Assembly: GCF_000737705.1 (NCBI RefSeq)
Contig: NZ_JPRH01000010.1
Span: 124,001 to 188,000 of the forward strand
Direction: 5' to 3'
From: Chryseobacterium soli
Lineage (GTDB): Bacteria > Bacteroidota > Bacteroidia > Flavobacteriales > Weeksellaceae
DNA length: 64,000 bases
Shown here: positions 50,908-59,564 of the stretch, piece after piece
Layout: every line of letters begins with the position of its first letter
How positions within the stretch are numbered: the first letter of the stretch is position 1
Position numbers and translations under genes: made by a program
The notes under the pieces: generated by a model
Told to the model about the DNA's origin: nothing
Seen by the model: only the letters and a program-made list of their open reading frames with translations
The model's database searches: none

Positions 50908-53501
50908 AAAGGATATCCGAAAGCAATGTTTAAGGTTGGTTTAAAAGGCTGGAAATTCTTAAATCTCCATTTGTCACCATCCGGTTTATTCGGATCATAA
51001 ATCTTATAAGCCAGATCCAGTCTGAATGTGATGTAGGCAACATTCACTCTCAATCCGAATCCACTACCGATACCCATTTGCCCTAAGAATTTATTGAATT
51101 TAAACTCATCTCCGAATCCATCGTTATAACTACGAACACTCCAGGTATTTCCAATATCTGTAAAGATCGCCCCTTCATACATATCGCTGAAAGGAACTCT
51201 GTATTCTATATTCGTAGTCAGTTTTATATTATCCGTCATATAAGTCCTTACTCTTTCATCTACCTGAGAGTCTGAAGGACCTAGTCCTCCGAACGCCACC
51301 CAGGCTCTGATATCATTGGAACCTCCATTGAAATACGATTTAATAACAGGCATATTTTTAGAATTTCCATACGGAATACCGACTCCTATAAACTGACGTA
51401 GTACCAAAGTCTGATTACCGAATTTGAAGTATTTTCTGGTATCAATATCAAACTTCACAAACTGTGCATATGGTATTCCGAAAATGGTTCGTTGCGGGTT
51501 CGTTACAATTCCCCCTTCATCCCTTTTCTGGTTGAATATACTTAATATATTGCCGGCAAGCTCCAGCTTTCCATTGAAGTAAAAAGCATTGGGATAATCT
51601 TTTTTACCAATTTCACTATATACAAAATTATAGAGCATGGAAGAGATAAGAATATCCTGTGTCTGGCGGTCTTTATTGACCAAAGTTCCCCTAAAGGCTG
51701 TGAAAAGATCAACACCCTGTTGGTTCAGCGTTGCATAGTATTCCTTGTCTTCAACGATCATACGGGATACATTATCAATACTCAGTGCACCAGATTTATA
51801 CTTCGTCTCGGTCTCAGGACTGTGCACAAAATAATTATCAAATATTTCACTTCTTACCTTATCATCATTTACAAAATAATCATAATAGGCATCTTTATTT
51901 TTGGTAAGGCTGACCTGAGTATTGAAAAGGGTTAGTCTGTGCGATACCTGATCGTTTACGTTAGCCTGATAATTAAGCCCTGTATTAAAGTTTACTCTTC
52001 CCAAACCAATATTATTCTGGATCGATGCTCCTAAAAGAATAGATGAAGTAGGAGTGTACCTTTTAGGCAGGAGCTTATAATAATCAAAAGGCAGTAATAG
52101 TCTTGGGAAATTAAGAGAAGCCTGTGCAGATATCTCATAAGCTAAAACTCTGTTACTGATATCTTTGGTGCTTCTGATAGAACCAAAGGTCCCTGAAAGG
52201 CTTGTTGAGAGGTTTTCTGCCCCTTTAAAAACATTTCTGGTAGTAAGGTCTACAGAAGGAGAAACCCCTAAATTCAAAATCTGGGAATAATTAATATCCG
52301 TTCCCAATTTTAATTCATATTTAGGAAGTGGTTTCAATATGTATAAAACATCAATAATGCTGTCATTAGGAGAAATTCCGCCACCTCTTCTTAAAGAATC
52401 TCTGGCCTTTAGAATACTGAAGTTATTCATTGCCAGAAAATTTCTTTTCGTAAGATCCAGTTTTTTTTGATCGTATATCTGCTTGTGATCTACGATAACT
52501 GCTCTCCATAATGATGATGTCTTATAATTATTATTCATCTTATGGAATCTTATCCTTCTTAAGCTATCTTTAATCGTGTTTTTAGGATAATCACCTGCCT
52601 CATCCACAATGGCGACATCTATATTTCCTATAGTGGCCACTTTATAAGGGTGATCTGCAGAATCCCTATGGATTTCAAGTGTTAAAGGAACCTGCTTTCT
52701 GCTCTTTAAAGAATCTGCTACAAAGAAGATTTCCTCATTGGAATTATTAAACCGATAATACCCCTTTTCCCTCATCAGCTCATTAATCCTGGTTACCTCT
52801 TTTTCAAGAACAGTCTGGTCAAGAATTTGTCCTGATCTTATAAGGCTTTTATCCAGCTTTTGCATGTAAAGACTTTTGATACCGGGATCGGGAATATTAA
52901 AATAATAGTCTTTAATATAAGTAGGGTCGTTATGCTTAATAAAATACGTTACTGCAGCTTTTTTCGCGGTTGAGTCCAGATCATGCTTAAAGGTTACCTG
53001 ACCATCCCAGAATCCCCTGTATGTAAGTCTTTTATCGATGGATTCAGCACTTTTTGCCGTTCTGGTCTGATCTAAAATCACCGGTAGACTTCCCCAGCTG
53101 TGCAGAAGACGATCTAAAAACAAGCTTTTTCCCACACTGCTTTTCATGTTGTACTTAATGAAAAGAGAATCTCTAAGTTTTTGATTCCTCATCTCACTAG
53201 GATAAGTCATGTATTCATTGAGAATAGTGTCGTATTTAGGATTAGCCATATTATAGAACCCCAAACTTAGCGGCATAAAAAGAAGCTGCTTTTTGTTAGG
53301 TTTCTGTTGGACGTATCCTTTTAGCTCATCATCAAAAAATTCTTTTTTATCTTCGAATTCAAAATTGTTTTTGGTAAGCAGATATTCGCCGTTTGGAACT
53401 TTTTTTGTTGTACTACAAGCATAAAGGAGACCAACAAATGTTGCAAGTGAGATAATTTTATAATATTTTTGAGGAGAATTCTTAAAATGCTTACAGCTCA
53501 T
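50904..53501 (-). CDS. TamL-like BamA/TamA-family outer-membrane lipoprotein
   Basis: The 865-residue protein has a lipoprotein signal (FVGLLYACSTTKK, Cys near 29), three POTRA-like regions (about 40-330) and an Omp85 barrel from about 400 with the late FNGGSNDIRAW and GFGLRVNVAYITF segments. Known: Bacteroidota carry this lipidated TamA relative, TamL, in place of proteobacterial TamA; it is reported to be essential and to act with TamB in outer-membrane assembly. No tamB is in the window. Its start codon lies inside the first codons of the divergent methyltransferase gene. Confidence 0.9.
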   Translation of the reverse strand: MSCKHFKNSPQKYYKIISLATFVGLLYACSTTKKVPNGEYLLTKNNFEFEDKKEFFDDELKGYVQQKPNKKQLLFMPLSLGFYNMANPKYDTILNEYMTYPSEMRNQKLRDSLFIKYNMKSSVGKSLFLDRLLHSWGSLPVILDQTRTAKSAESIDKRLTYRGFWDGQVTFKHDLDSTAKKAAVTYFIKHNDPTYIKDYYFNIPDPGIKSLYMQKLDKSLIRSGQILDQTVLEKEVTRINELMREKGYYRFNNSNEEIFFVADSLKSRKQVPLTLEIHRDSADHPYKVATIGNIDVAIVDEAGDYPKNTIKDSLRRIRFHKMNNNYKTSSLWRAVIVDHKQIYDQKKLDLTKRNFLAMNNFSILKARDSLRRGGGISPNDSIIDVLYILKPLPKYELKLGTDINYSQILNLGVSPSVDLTTRNVFKGAENLSTSLSGTFGSIRSTKDISNRVLAYEISAQASLNFPRLLLPFDYYKLLPKRYTPTSSILLGASIQNNIGLGRVNFNTGLNYQANVNDQVSHRLTLFNTQVSLTKNKDAYYDYFVNDDKVRSEIFDNYFVHSPETETKYKSGALSIDNVSRMIVEDKEYYATLNQQGVDLFTAFRGTLVNKDRQTQDILISSMLYNFVYSEIGKKDYPNAFYFNGKLELAGNILSIFNQKRDEGGIVTNPQRTIFGIPYAQFVKFDIDTRKYFKFGNQTLVLRQFIGVGIPYGNSKNMPVIKSYFNGGSNDIRAWVAFGGLGPSDSQVDERVRTYMTDNIKLTTNIEYRVPFSDMYEGAIFTDIGNTWSVRSYNDGFGDEFKFNKFLGQMGIGSGFGLRVNVAYITFRLDLAYKIYDPNKPDGDKWRFKNFQPFKPTLNIAFGYPF

Positions 53502-54212
53502 ACAATAAAAGTTTTACAATCTTTAGATAAAAAGAAGTTCCGACAAAAATACAATTTGTTTTTGGTTGAAGGTAATAAAATCATTTGCGAACTTCCCAAT
53601 TCTAATTTTAAAATTAAAGAAATATTCTCAACCGATCCGCAAAAATTGGACCGGACCGATTGCCCTGTTACTCATGTATCTGATAATGAGCTTAAAAAAG
53701 TTAGTTTCCTGCAAAATCCTAAAGATTCTGTAGCGGTATGCTATCTAAAGCCGGAGGAAAAACTTGAAGATCAGACTATTCAGTTCGTACTGGATGGAAT
53801 TCAGGATCCCGGGAACCTGGGAACCATTATCCGTTTGGCAGATTGGTTTGGAATAGAACAGATCATATGCAGTGAAGATACGGTTGATTTTTATAATCCA
53901 AAAGTAATTCAGGCCAGTATGGGATCTTTTACCAGAGTCAATGTCGTGTATTGTGATCTTGTGGATTATCTTTCCAATACAGAAAATATAAATATCGGAA
54001 CGGATATGGAAGGAGAAAATATTTACCGTTTTGAAAGGCCGGAAAAAATGAATTTGATTTTAGGGAACGAAGGAAGCGGAATGAGACCGGAGACGGAAAA
54101 GTTGCTTCAGAAAAGTATAAGTATTCCAAGATTTGGAAAATCACAGTCCACAGAAAGTCTTAATGTATCTATGGCAGCAGGAATCATTTTAGGACAGCTT
54201 TTTTCAAAGTAA
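53487..54212 (+). CDS. TrmH-family RNA 2'-O-methyltransferase
   Basis: From ATG 53487 the protein is 241 residues: N-terminal substrate-binding domain (KFRQKYNLFLVEGNKII) then the SPOUT knot with QFVLDGIQDPGNLGTIIRLA, IQASMGSFTRV, LILGNEGSGM and SESLNVSMAAGII-like ending (TESLNVSMAAGI). Known: SAM-dependent ribose methylation of rRNA or tRNA. A longer frame begins at 53469. The start codons of this gene and tamL face each other and overlap by 15 bases, so the two promoters must each lie within the neighbour's coding sequence. Confidence 0.92.
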   Translation: MLTAHTIKVLQSLDKKKFRQKYNLFLVEGNKIICELPNSNFKIKEIFSTDPQKLDRTDCPVTHVSDNELKKVSFLQNPKDSVAVCYLKPEEKLEDQTIQFVLDGIQDPGNLGTIIRLADWFGIEQIICSEDTVDFYNPKVIQASMGSFTRVNVVYCDLVDYLSNTENINIGTDMEGENIYRFERPEKMNLILGNEGSGMRPETEKLLQKSISIPRFGKSQSTESLNVSMAAGIILGQLFSK

Positions 54213-54228
54213 GTCCTGGATTTTAGAA

Positions 54229-54310
54229 ATCAGATGTCAGACTTTAGATTTTAGCCTGTATAGTCTATAATAATTCTATTATTTCACGATTAAAAAATCT
54301 GACATCTGAT
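54229..54310. repeat. 13-bp inverted repeat downstream of the methyltransferase
   Basis: ATCAGATGTCAGA (54229-54241) and TCTGACATCTGAT (54298-54310) are perfect complements, 56 bases apart; the text between repeats TTTAGATTTTAG-like words. May be a remnant of a mobile element or a long-range hairpin acting as terminator for both neighbouring genes. Confidence 0.5.
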
Positions 54311-54320
54311 GTCTAATAAA

Positions 54321-54818
54321 TTATATAAGTTGTTCCATACTGGAAACGCTTTTATTCTTTTGATAATTTTCTAGTTTTTTTCTGACGAATTTCAACGCAA
54401 TAGGAGCGAGGTAGATCATGGCCGCACCCAGCAGTTTTTTCTTCCAGTTAGGACTTTTCATATTCTTTTTGGCATAGTTTCCTACGAGTGCCGTAATTCC
54501 TAATTTGATAAGACCGTCCGCCACATTACCTTTGAATGCTGAACTGGCAATTCCTACTGCAGTATTTTTGCTGATCAGCATGTCTTTTACTTCTGAAGTA
54601 AGCTGTCTTGCAATAACATCTTTTCTTAGAGTAATTTTTTCATCGCCGTCCTCATCTACATTTTCCTGCAGGTACTGATCTGTTAAACCATTGGTAAAAG
54701 CACTTAAACTTTCTTTGGTATTTTTAAAGGTAAGAAGGTTTTCCAAATCACTGATTTCTTCTTTTAAAAGTCTTTTCTTTCTTCTTAATTCTTCTATACT
54801 TTCGTACTTTCTACTCAT
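54321..54818 (-). CDS. Hypothetical protein with N-terminal coiled coil and C-terminal membrane-like segment
   Basis: The 165-residue protein starts with a charged coiled coil (EELRRKKRLLKEEISDLENLL), has an acidic middle (ENVDEDGDEKITL) and a Gly/Ala-rich hydrophobic part (GLIKLGITALVGNYAKK, LLGAAMIYLAPIALKFV). I do not recognise a family. It follows the holin-X gene by 3 bases and is the last gene of a three-gene envelope group, so it probably acts with it. Confidence 0.7.
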   Translation of the reverse strand: MSRKYESIEELRRKKRLLKEEISDLENLLTFKNTKESLSAFTNGLTDQYLQENVDEDGDEKITLRKDVIARQLTSEVKDMLISKNTAVGIASSAFKGNVADGLIKLGITALVGNYAKKNMKSPNWKKKLLGAAMIYLAPIALKFVRKKLENYQKNKSVSSMEQLI

Positions 54819-54821
54819 AGC

Positions 54822-55130
54822 TTAATGATTTAAAAATTTAATAACCTGATCTGCCACAGAATTTACAATTTTATTTTTAAATACGACTACAAAAATCATC
54901 AATAAAAAATAGAATCCGGCGACAATTAAAAATCCATAAGAGGTATTATCCAGAGCTTTGCCAATGAGAAATGCAATTCCAAAATTAAAAAGGATAATAA
55001 AAAAAGCAAAAGCAACAAGCAGTACTATAAAATAGGTAATGAGCCCCGCGGAAAGAGAAGATTTTTCAGTAGCTTCAATTTTTAGAAGGTCTATTCTCTT
55101 TGACGCATATTCTTTAATAGTTTCTATCAT
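54822..55130 (-). CDS. Holin-X (phage-holin-superfamily III)-like membrane protein
   Basis: The 102-residue protein has a charged N-terminus (EYASKRIDLLKIEATEKSS) and two strong membrane helices (SAGLITYFIVLLVAFAFFIILF and SYGFLIVAGFYFLLMIFVVVF) with basic ends. This is the layout of the Holin-X family, which despite the name is chromosomal and found with YtxH and coiled-coil proteins in stress-related groups. No lytic function is implied. Co-transcribed with the gene at 54321. Confidence 0.8.
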   Translation of the reverse strand: MIETIKEYASKRIDLLKIEATEKSSLSAGLITYFIVLLVAFAFFIILFNFGIAFLIGKALDNTSYGFLIVAGFYFLLMIFVVVFKNKIVNSVADQVIKFLNH

Positions 55131-55149
55131 TGTTTTTTTTTAAAGTTAC

Positions 55150-55180
55150 AAAAAAAGGAACTTCTTGCAAAAAGTTCCTT
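55150..55180 (-). terminator. Terminator after the YtxH gene
   Basis: AAGGAACTT pairs with AAGTTCCTT across eight bases; on the minus strand it is followed by TTTTTTGTAAC. It lies between the YtxH and holin-X genes, so those may be partly separate transcripts. Confidence 0.65.
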
Positions 55181-55209
55181 CCCATAATTTACTCAAAAAA
55201 ATAAATTAC

Positions 55210-55560
55210 TTATTTTTTTAGATCATTTAATTCTGCTTCTACATCTTTTACTACATCTGCAGTTTTAGAAACAATCTGATCTTTGTATTTGTCATATCCA
55301 TCCTTTACGGTATGAGCTACACTGCTTGCTGTTTCTTTGAAAGTAGAAGAGATATTACCATATTGATCTTTTACTTTTTCAGAAACCTCGCCATACTTGT
55401 CTTTGGCCTGATCTTTAAGGTCGTTAGCCTTATTTTTTATTTTTTTTCTAGTTTCCTTACCTTCCTCAGGTGCATAAAGCATTCCTAAAATTACTCCTGC
55501 TGCAGCTCCTGCAAGAAGTCCTGCTAATATACCTGCTGTATTTTTCTCTTTTCTAGACAT
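55210..55560 (-). CDS. YtxH-domain general-stress-type protein
   Basis: The 116-residue protein has a single Gly/Ala-rich membrane helix (GILAGLLAGAAAGVILGMLYAPEEG, about residues 9-33) followed by a long Lys/Asp/Glu helix (KETRKKIKNKANDLKDQAKDK). APEEGKETR is the family hallmark. Known: YtxH proteins are induced by stress in other bacteria; biochemical role unclear. It is first of a group with holin-X and a coiled-coil protein. Confidence 0.88.
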   Translation of the reverse strand: MSRKEKNTAGILAGLLAGAAAGVILGMLYAPEEGKETRKKIKNKANDLKDQAKDKYGEVSEKVKDQYGNISSTFKETASSVAHTVKDGYDKYKDQIVSKTADVVKDVEAELNDLKK

Positions 55561-55655
55561 TTTTCGTTTTTTAATAGTTAATAAAAGATTAGTTTTTACA
55601 GTATATAAGATTACAATTTGTATACCAAATGGGGTTATGCCCTTATTAAAAAGTG

Positions 55656-56330
55656 TTAAATATTTTTAAGATAAGATAAAATAAGTTCTATTGTTTCTTT
55701 TTTATTCAATGTAGTATTATCTATTACAATAGCGTCTTCAGCCTGCTTAAGAGGGGCAATTTCCCGCTCGCTGTCTATTTTATCTCTTATAATTAGGTTT
55801 TGCTTAACTTGCTGTTCATCAGCATCAATACCTAAGCTCAGTAATTCCGCGTATCTTCTCTTGGTTCTTTCGTCAATACTTGCGGTAAGGAAAAATTTAA
55901 AGTCAGCATTTGGCAGAACTACTGTCCCTATGTCACGTCCGTCCATCATAATGCCGCCTTTTTCTGCCAAAGAACGTTGTGCCTGTAAGAGAAAGTCACG
56001 CACTTCCTTTTGTTTTGCGACAAGACTTACGTTATCTGAAACTTTATTGGAACGTATCTGCTTGGAAATATCAGTATCATTAAGGTAAAGTACCAGTTCT
56101 CCATGGTCGTTTTTAAATTCAAGCTGAATGTCTCCAAAAGAAGAAAAAAGCTTTTCAAAATCCAGTGTTCCGTCTTCATTGGTACAGTTCTGTAGAGCAA
56201 ACAAGGTTACTCCTCTGTAAAGCGCACCCGTATCCAGATGAATAAGTCCTAACTTTTCAGCAATGACTTTGGATATTGAACTTTTTCCGGTAGACGAGTA
56301 CCCATCGATAGCTATTACAGGTTTTTTCAT
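55656..56330 (-). CDS. cmk: Cytidylate kinase
   Basis: The 224-residue enzyme has Walker A IDGYSSTGKSSISK (residues 9-20), LDTGALYRG, IMMDGRDIGTVVLPNADFKFFLTASIDERTKRR and REIAPLKQAEDAIVIDNT, the full cmk set. Known: phosphorylates CMP/dCMP in pyrimidine salvage. Length is normal (about 220-230). porQ follows upstream on the same strand after 83 bases, a gene order common in flavobacteria. Confidence 0.97.
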   Translation of the reverse strand: MKKPVIAIDGYSSTGKSSISKVIAEKLGLIHLDTGALYRGVTLFALQNCTNEDGTLDFEKLFSSFGDIQLEFKNDHGELVLYLNDTDISKQIRSNKVSDNVSLVAKQKEVRDFLLQAQRSLAEKGGIMMDGRDIGTVVLPNADFKFFLTASIDERTKRRYAELLSLGIDADEQQVKQNLIIRDKIDSEREIAPLKQAEDAIVIDNTTLNKKETIELILSYLKNI

Positions 56331-56413
56331 ACCGCAAATTTCAAGATTTTTTTTAAAAAACCAAGAAAGACTGAGAAATTTTATGAATTATTTTGAGTAT
56401 TTTTTGATAGCTC

Positions 56414-57403
56414 TTAATATTGGTGGCCGCTAAGATCCATGGAAACCCCTATCTGATTCACGTTTGAAGAGTTGTGATATCTCACATGGGCATAGTCTAT
56501 GCGGAACTTTGAAATTTTAATTCCAAATCCGGCGGACAGCCCTGAGAAGTTTCTCTGATCTGCCACTGCAAGTTCGTTTCCTCTCTTTACATTATAACCC
56601 AGTCTGATATTAAAGCCCTTTTCCGGGAATAATTCTGCTCCTACCGAAAAGTGATCGGCAATTTTTCTTCCCAAATTAACTTCCTGTCCGTTCACATTAT
56701 AATCTGAAGAGATGTTCAGCTTCTGAAGGTCGTGGGCAGTAACAGTAATAGCAAGAGGAATTACTTTTAAAATTCTGGTATATCCCAAATCTACCCTGAA
56801 GGGAAGATTTTCTTTTACTCCGTTAAAAGATTTCAGCTGGAACCCAAAGTTTCTAAGGACCAGGGAAAGGACTTCTTTATTTTTTTTATTATAATAGGTA
56901 ACGCCCATATTGCCTGAAATGGCAGAGGAGGTGTAATTATCAATTTTTGAAGTGATGAAGTTAAGGCCACCACCAATGGTCCAGTCTTCTTCAAACTGGT
57001 AGGCATATCCGGCACCCACCGCTACATCTGAAGCTTTGAATTCACCATTTTCATATCCGCTTTCATCAGTTCTTGGAATGCTTCCGTAGCTCAAATACCT
57101 GGCATTCACGGTCACTATATGTCCGTTATCCAAATCTTTGGCAAAGCCGATAGTTCCATATTTTGAATCAGCAAGATAGGCGGCTCCGTTTACAGAAATT
57201 TGGTTATCTGAATCTTTGTTTAATAATGAGGGGTTTGCAATAGCAAAGGAAACATCATAATCTCTTATGGAAATTGCATCTCCCCCTAAGGCTGCCTGTC
57301 TGGCAGATACGGGGATATTTAAGAACGGATAAACATTTGTTCCCGTTTGTGCAAAAGAAACAATTCCTGACAGAAATAATGAAAGAATGACAATTTTCTT
57401 CAA
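56414..57403 (-). CDS. porQ: Type IX secretion system protein PorQ
   Basis: The 329-residue protein has a signal peptide (SFAQ, residues 1-19) then the PorV/PorQ-type start, YPFLNIPVSARQAALGGDAISIRD, with beta-barrel strands to HVRYHNSSNVNQIGVSMDL. Known: PorQ is an outer-membrane barrel of the type IX secretion system, which exports adhesins, gliding proteins and hydrolases in Bacteroidota. Its neighbours cmk and pyrH are housekeeping; the other secretion genes are elsewhere. Single clear start. Confidence 0.92.
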   Translation of the reverse strand: MKKIVILSLFLSGIVSFAQTGTNVYPFLNIPVSARQAALGGDAISIRDYDVSFAIANPSLLNKDSDNQISVNGAAYLADSKYGTIGFAKDLDNGHIVTVNARYLSYGSIPRTDESGYENGEFKASDVAVGAGYAYQFEEDWTIGGGLNFITSKIDNYTSSAISGNMGVTYYNKKNKEVLSLVLRNFGFQLKSFNGVKENLPFRVDLGYTRILKVIPLAITVTAHDLQKLNISSDYNVNGQEVNLGRKIADHFSVGAELFPEKGFNIRLGYNVKRGNELAVADQRNFSGLSAGFGIKISKFRIDYAHVRYHNSSNVNQIGVSMDLSGHQY

Positions 57404-57507
57404 TTCAATTTATAATTAATGCAAAAATAATCCTTTTTCGTACTTAACAAAATATTTATCATATTATTTGAGTTAAATATTTTTCTTTTACCAATATTTT
57501 TAATGAT

Positions 57508-57515
57508 TATATTTG
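57508..57515 (+). promoter_or_regulatory. -7 element of pyrH
   Basis: TATATTTG fits TAnnTTTG, 53 bases before the ATG at 57569. No TTG at the -33 distance. Confidence 0.5.
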
Positions 57516-57568
57516 CAAAATCAAATTTCAGGGAAATTCCCCTGGTAAAAGTTTATTAAAAATTAAAG

Positions 57569-58276
57569 ATGAAATATAAAAGAATCCTTCTAAAACTGAG
57601 TGGTGAAGCCTTAATGGGAAACAGACAATACGGTATTGACAATGAAAGACTGCAGGAATATGCTGCGGAAATAAAACAAGTTGTAGACAAAGGCTGTGAG
57701 GTTGCGATTGTAATTGGAGGAGGAAATATTTTCCGTGGAGTAGCAGGTGCTGCAAAAGGAATGGACAGAGTACAAGGAGATTACATGGGTATGCTGGCAA
57801 CCGTAATTAACGGAATGGCATTACAGGGCGCTTTGGAAGATGCAGGAATTAAAACCAGGCTTCAGTCTGCTATTGAAATGGATAAAGTAGCTGAACCTTT
57901 TATTAAGAGACGTGCAGTAAGACATCTGGAAAAGGGAAGAGTGGTCATTTTTGGTGCCGGAACCGGAAATCCTTATTTTACAACAGATACTGCTGCTACC
58001 TTAAGAGCTATTGAAATTGGAGCTGATGTTATCCTGAAGGGAACAAGAGTAGACGGAATCTACGACAGCGATCCGGAAAAGAATGAAAATGCAGTAAAAT
58101 ACAATTCCTTATCTTTTGATGAAGTTTTTGAAAAGAATCTTAAAGTAATGGACATGACTGCTTTTACTTTAAGCCACGAAAATAAATTACCTATTATTGT
58201 TTTTGATATGAACAAGGACGGTAATCTGGTTAAAATTGTAGATGGAGAAAATGTAGGAACTCTGGTTGATTTATAA
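57569..58276 (+). CDS. pyrH: UMP kinase
   Basis: The 235-residue enzyme starts YKRILLKLSGEALMG and has VIGGGNIFRG, DYMGMLATVINGMAL, FGAGTGNPYFTTDTAA and the C-terminal GNLVKIVDGENVGTLV, all PyrH hallmarks. Known: phosphorylates UMP to UDP, hexameric, cytoplasmic. Length and start are standard. frr lies downstream with a small Cys-rich peptide gene inserted between; pyrH-frr adjacency is otherwise common. Confidence 0.98.
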   Translation: MKYKRILLKLSGEALMGNRQYGIDNERLQEYAAEIKQVVDKGCEVAIVIGGGNIFRGVAGAAKGMDRVQGDYMGMLATVINGMALQGALEDAGIKTRLQSAIEMDKVAEPFIKRRAVRHLEKGRVVIFGAGTGNPYFTTDTAATLRAIEIGADVILKGTRVDGIYDSDPEKNENAVKYNSLSFDEVFEKNLKVMDMTAFTLSHENKLPIIVFDMNKDGNLVKIVDGENVGTLVDL

Positions 58277-58359
58277 CAGGAAAAACGGAGTATATATTAC
58301 GACATTCATTAATTATTGTAATTTTTTTAAAAAATAATTCCTCATTTGTAGAATATTGT

Positions 58360-58367
58360 TATATTTG
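58360..58367 (+). promoter_or_regulatory. -7 element of the double-glycine peptide gene
   Basis: TATATTTG fits TAnnTTTG, 27 bases before the ATG at 58395. A TTTG at 58345 is only 11 bases upstream, too close for a standard -33, so strength or regulation is unclear. Confidence 0.55.
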
Positions 58368-58394
58368 AGACCTAATCAAATTAGCTATTTAACA

Positions 58395-58571
58395 ATGAAA
58401 AATTTAAAGAAAATTTCAAGAGATCAATTAAAAGAGGTACAAGGTGGAACTTCTATTCCACAATGCCCGGTTGGATACATTTACAGATGTGATGCTGTAG
58501 GGGTATGTGATCCAATATTTGATCAATATGATTGTGTTTGTGGTTGTATTCCCAAACCGGTAAAAGGATAA
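58395..58571 (+). CDS. Double-glycine-leader bacteriocin-like peptide with six cysteines
   Basis: From ATG 58395 the peptide is 58 residues: leader MKNLKKISRDQLKEVQGG ending in Gly-Gly, then a core (TSIPQCPVGY...PVKG) of about 40 residues with six Cys. Known: such leaders in Chryseobacterium are removed by peptidase-containing ABC transporters; many of these peptides are called bacteriocin-like, with unproven activity. No transporter, immunity or modification gene is adjacent; the gene lies alone between pyrH and frr with its own -7 box and terminator. The longer frame from 58356 overlaps the -7 box and is rejected. Confidence 0.8.
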   Translation: MKNLKKISRDQLKEVQGGTSIPQCPVGYIYRCDAVGVCDPIFDQYDCVCGCIPKPVKG

Positions 58572-58577
58572 TAACTG

Positions 58578-58604
58578 AACCCTCTTTTTTAAGAGGGTTT
58601 TTTA
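58578..58604 (+). terminator. Terminator after the double-glycine peptide gene
   Basis: AACCCTCTT pairs perfectly with AAGAGGGTT across TTTT and is followed by TTTTTAT. Confidence 0.88.
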
Positions 58605-58791
58605 TTGGCTGTTTCTTTTTGAGATGATGGATTGTGAACGAATTGTTCACTCAGTATAGAACCCATTTCAGAGGTTATATTATTTGAAAAAATGATGAGT
58701 AAAAAGATATATCAAGTCATGACTGGAACGTTTTCAGCAAATAATGATTAAAATAAAATTGATAAAGTTTTACTTAATTAAAAACAAATGT

Positions 58792-58799
58792 TATTTTTG
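58792..58799 (+). promoter_or_regulatory. -7 element of frr
   Basis: TATTTTTG fits TAnnTTTG, 120 bases before the ATG at 58919, leaving a long leader of about 115 bases. The region 58605-58791 shows nothing else. Confidence 0.45.
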
Positions 58800-58918
58800 C
58801 ACCACTGAATAGTAAAAAAACGGTATAAAAACCTTTGAAAAGTAGAATTTAAGAGGGCTGTGTGCTGATATTCAGAGCGATTGGATTAATGTGTAACTTA
58901 TCAAATTTTAAATATATA

Positions 58919-59473
58919 ATGGAAGAATTAGATCTTATAGTAGAATCTGTAAAGCAGGACATGGATGCAGCTATTAAACATTTAGATCATGCATTTCAAA
59001 GAATTAGAGCAGGACGTGCTTCTACATCTATGGTTCAGGATGTTATGGTGGAATATTACGGGGCTCCGACTCCAATTAATCAGGTTGCCAATGTTTCTGT
59101 TCCGGATGCGATGACGATTTCTATTCAGCCTTGGGATAGAACAGCGATCGGTGCCATTGAAAAAGCTATTATCAATTCTAACTTAGGTTTTGCACCTTCT
59201 AATAACGGAGAGAATATTATTCTGAATGTTCCGCCTTTAACAGAGGAAAGAAGAAGAGATTTGGCAAAACAGGCTAAAGGTGAAACTGAAGATACAAAAA
59301 TCGTTGTAAGAAATGCAAGACAGAATGGTTTGAAAGAACTTAAAAGACTGGAAGGTATTTCTGAAGACGTTATAAAAGGAGTGGAAGAAGATATACAGGC
59401 TCTTACTGACAAGCATGTAAAGCTTTGTGAGGATCATCTTAAGACAAAAGAAGCTGAAATTATGAAAGTATAA
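58919..59473 (+). CDS. frr: Ribosome recycling factor
   Basis: From ATG 58919 the product is 184 residues: helical domain DMDAAIKHLDHAFQRIRAGRAS, then VEYYGAPTPINQVANVSVPD and NLGFAPSNNGENIILNVPPLTEERRRDLAKQAK, the canonical frr sequence. Known: splits the post-termination ribosome with EF-G. The open frame reaches back to 58862, but family length (about 185) and the start MEELDLI decide for 58919. Confidence 0.97.
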   Translation: MEELDLIVESVKQDMDAAIKHLDHAFQRIRAGRASTSMVQDVMVEYYGAPTPINQVANVSVPDAMTISIQPWDRTAIGAIEKAIINSNLGFAPSNNGENIILNVPPLTEERRRDLAKQAKGETEDTKIVVRNARQNGLKELKRLEGISEDVIKGVEEDIQALTDKHVKLCEDHLKTKEAEIMKV

Positions 59474-59519
59474 TTTTCAGTTTTTGAAAATAAAAAAAGA
59501 CTTTTTTAGAAGTTACTGT

Positions 59520-59550
59520 AGTCGGAAGATTTTTTCTTCCGACTTTTTTA
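59520..59550 (+). terminator. Terminator after frr
   Basis: AGTCGGAAGA pairs perfectly with TCTTCCGACT across a T5 loop, followed by TTTTTATT. Confidence 0.88.
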
Positions 59551-59564
59551 TTAAATAGTCAAAA

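Noticed and set aside
54822..55130. Prophage lysis gene, from the holin-like protein
   Set aside because: Holin-X with YtxH is a chromosomal envelope-stress context; no phage genes are present.
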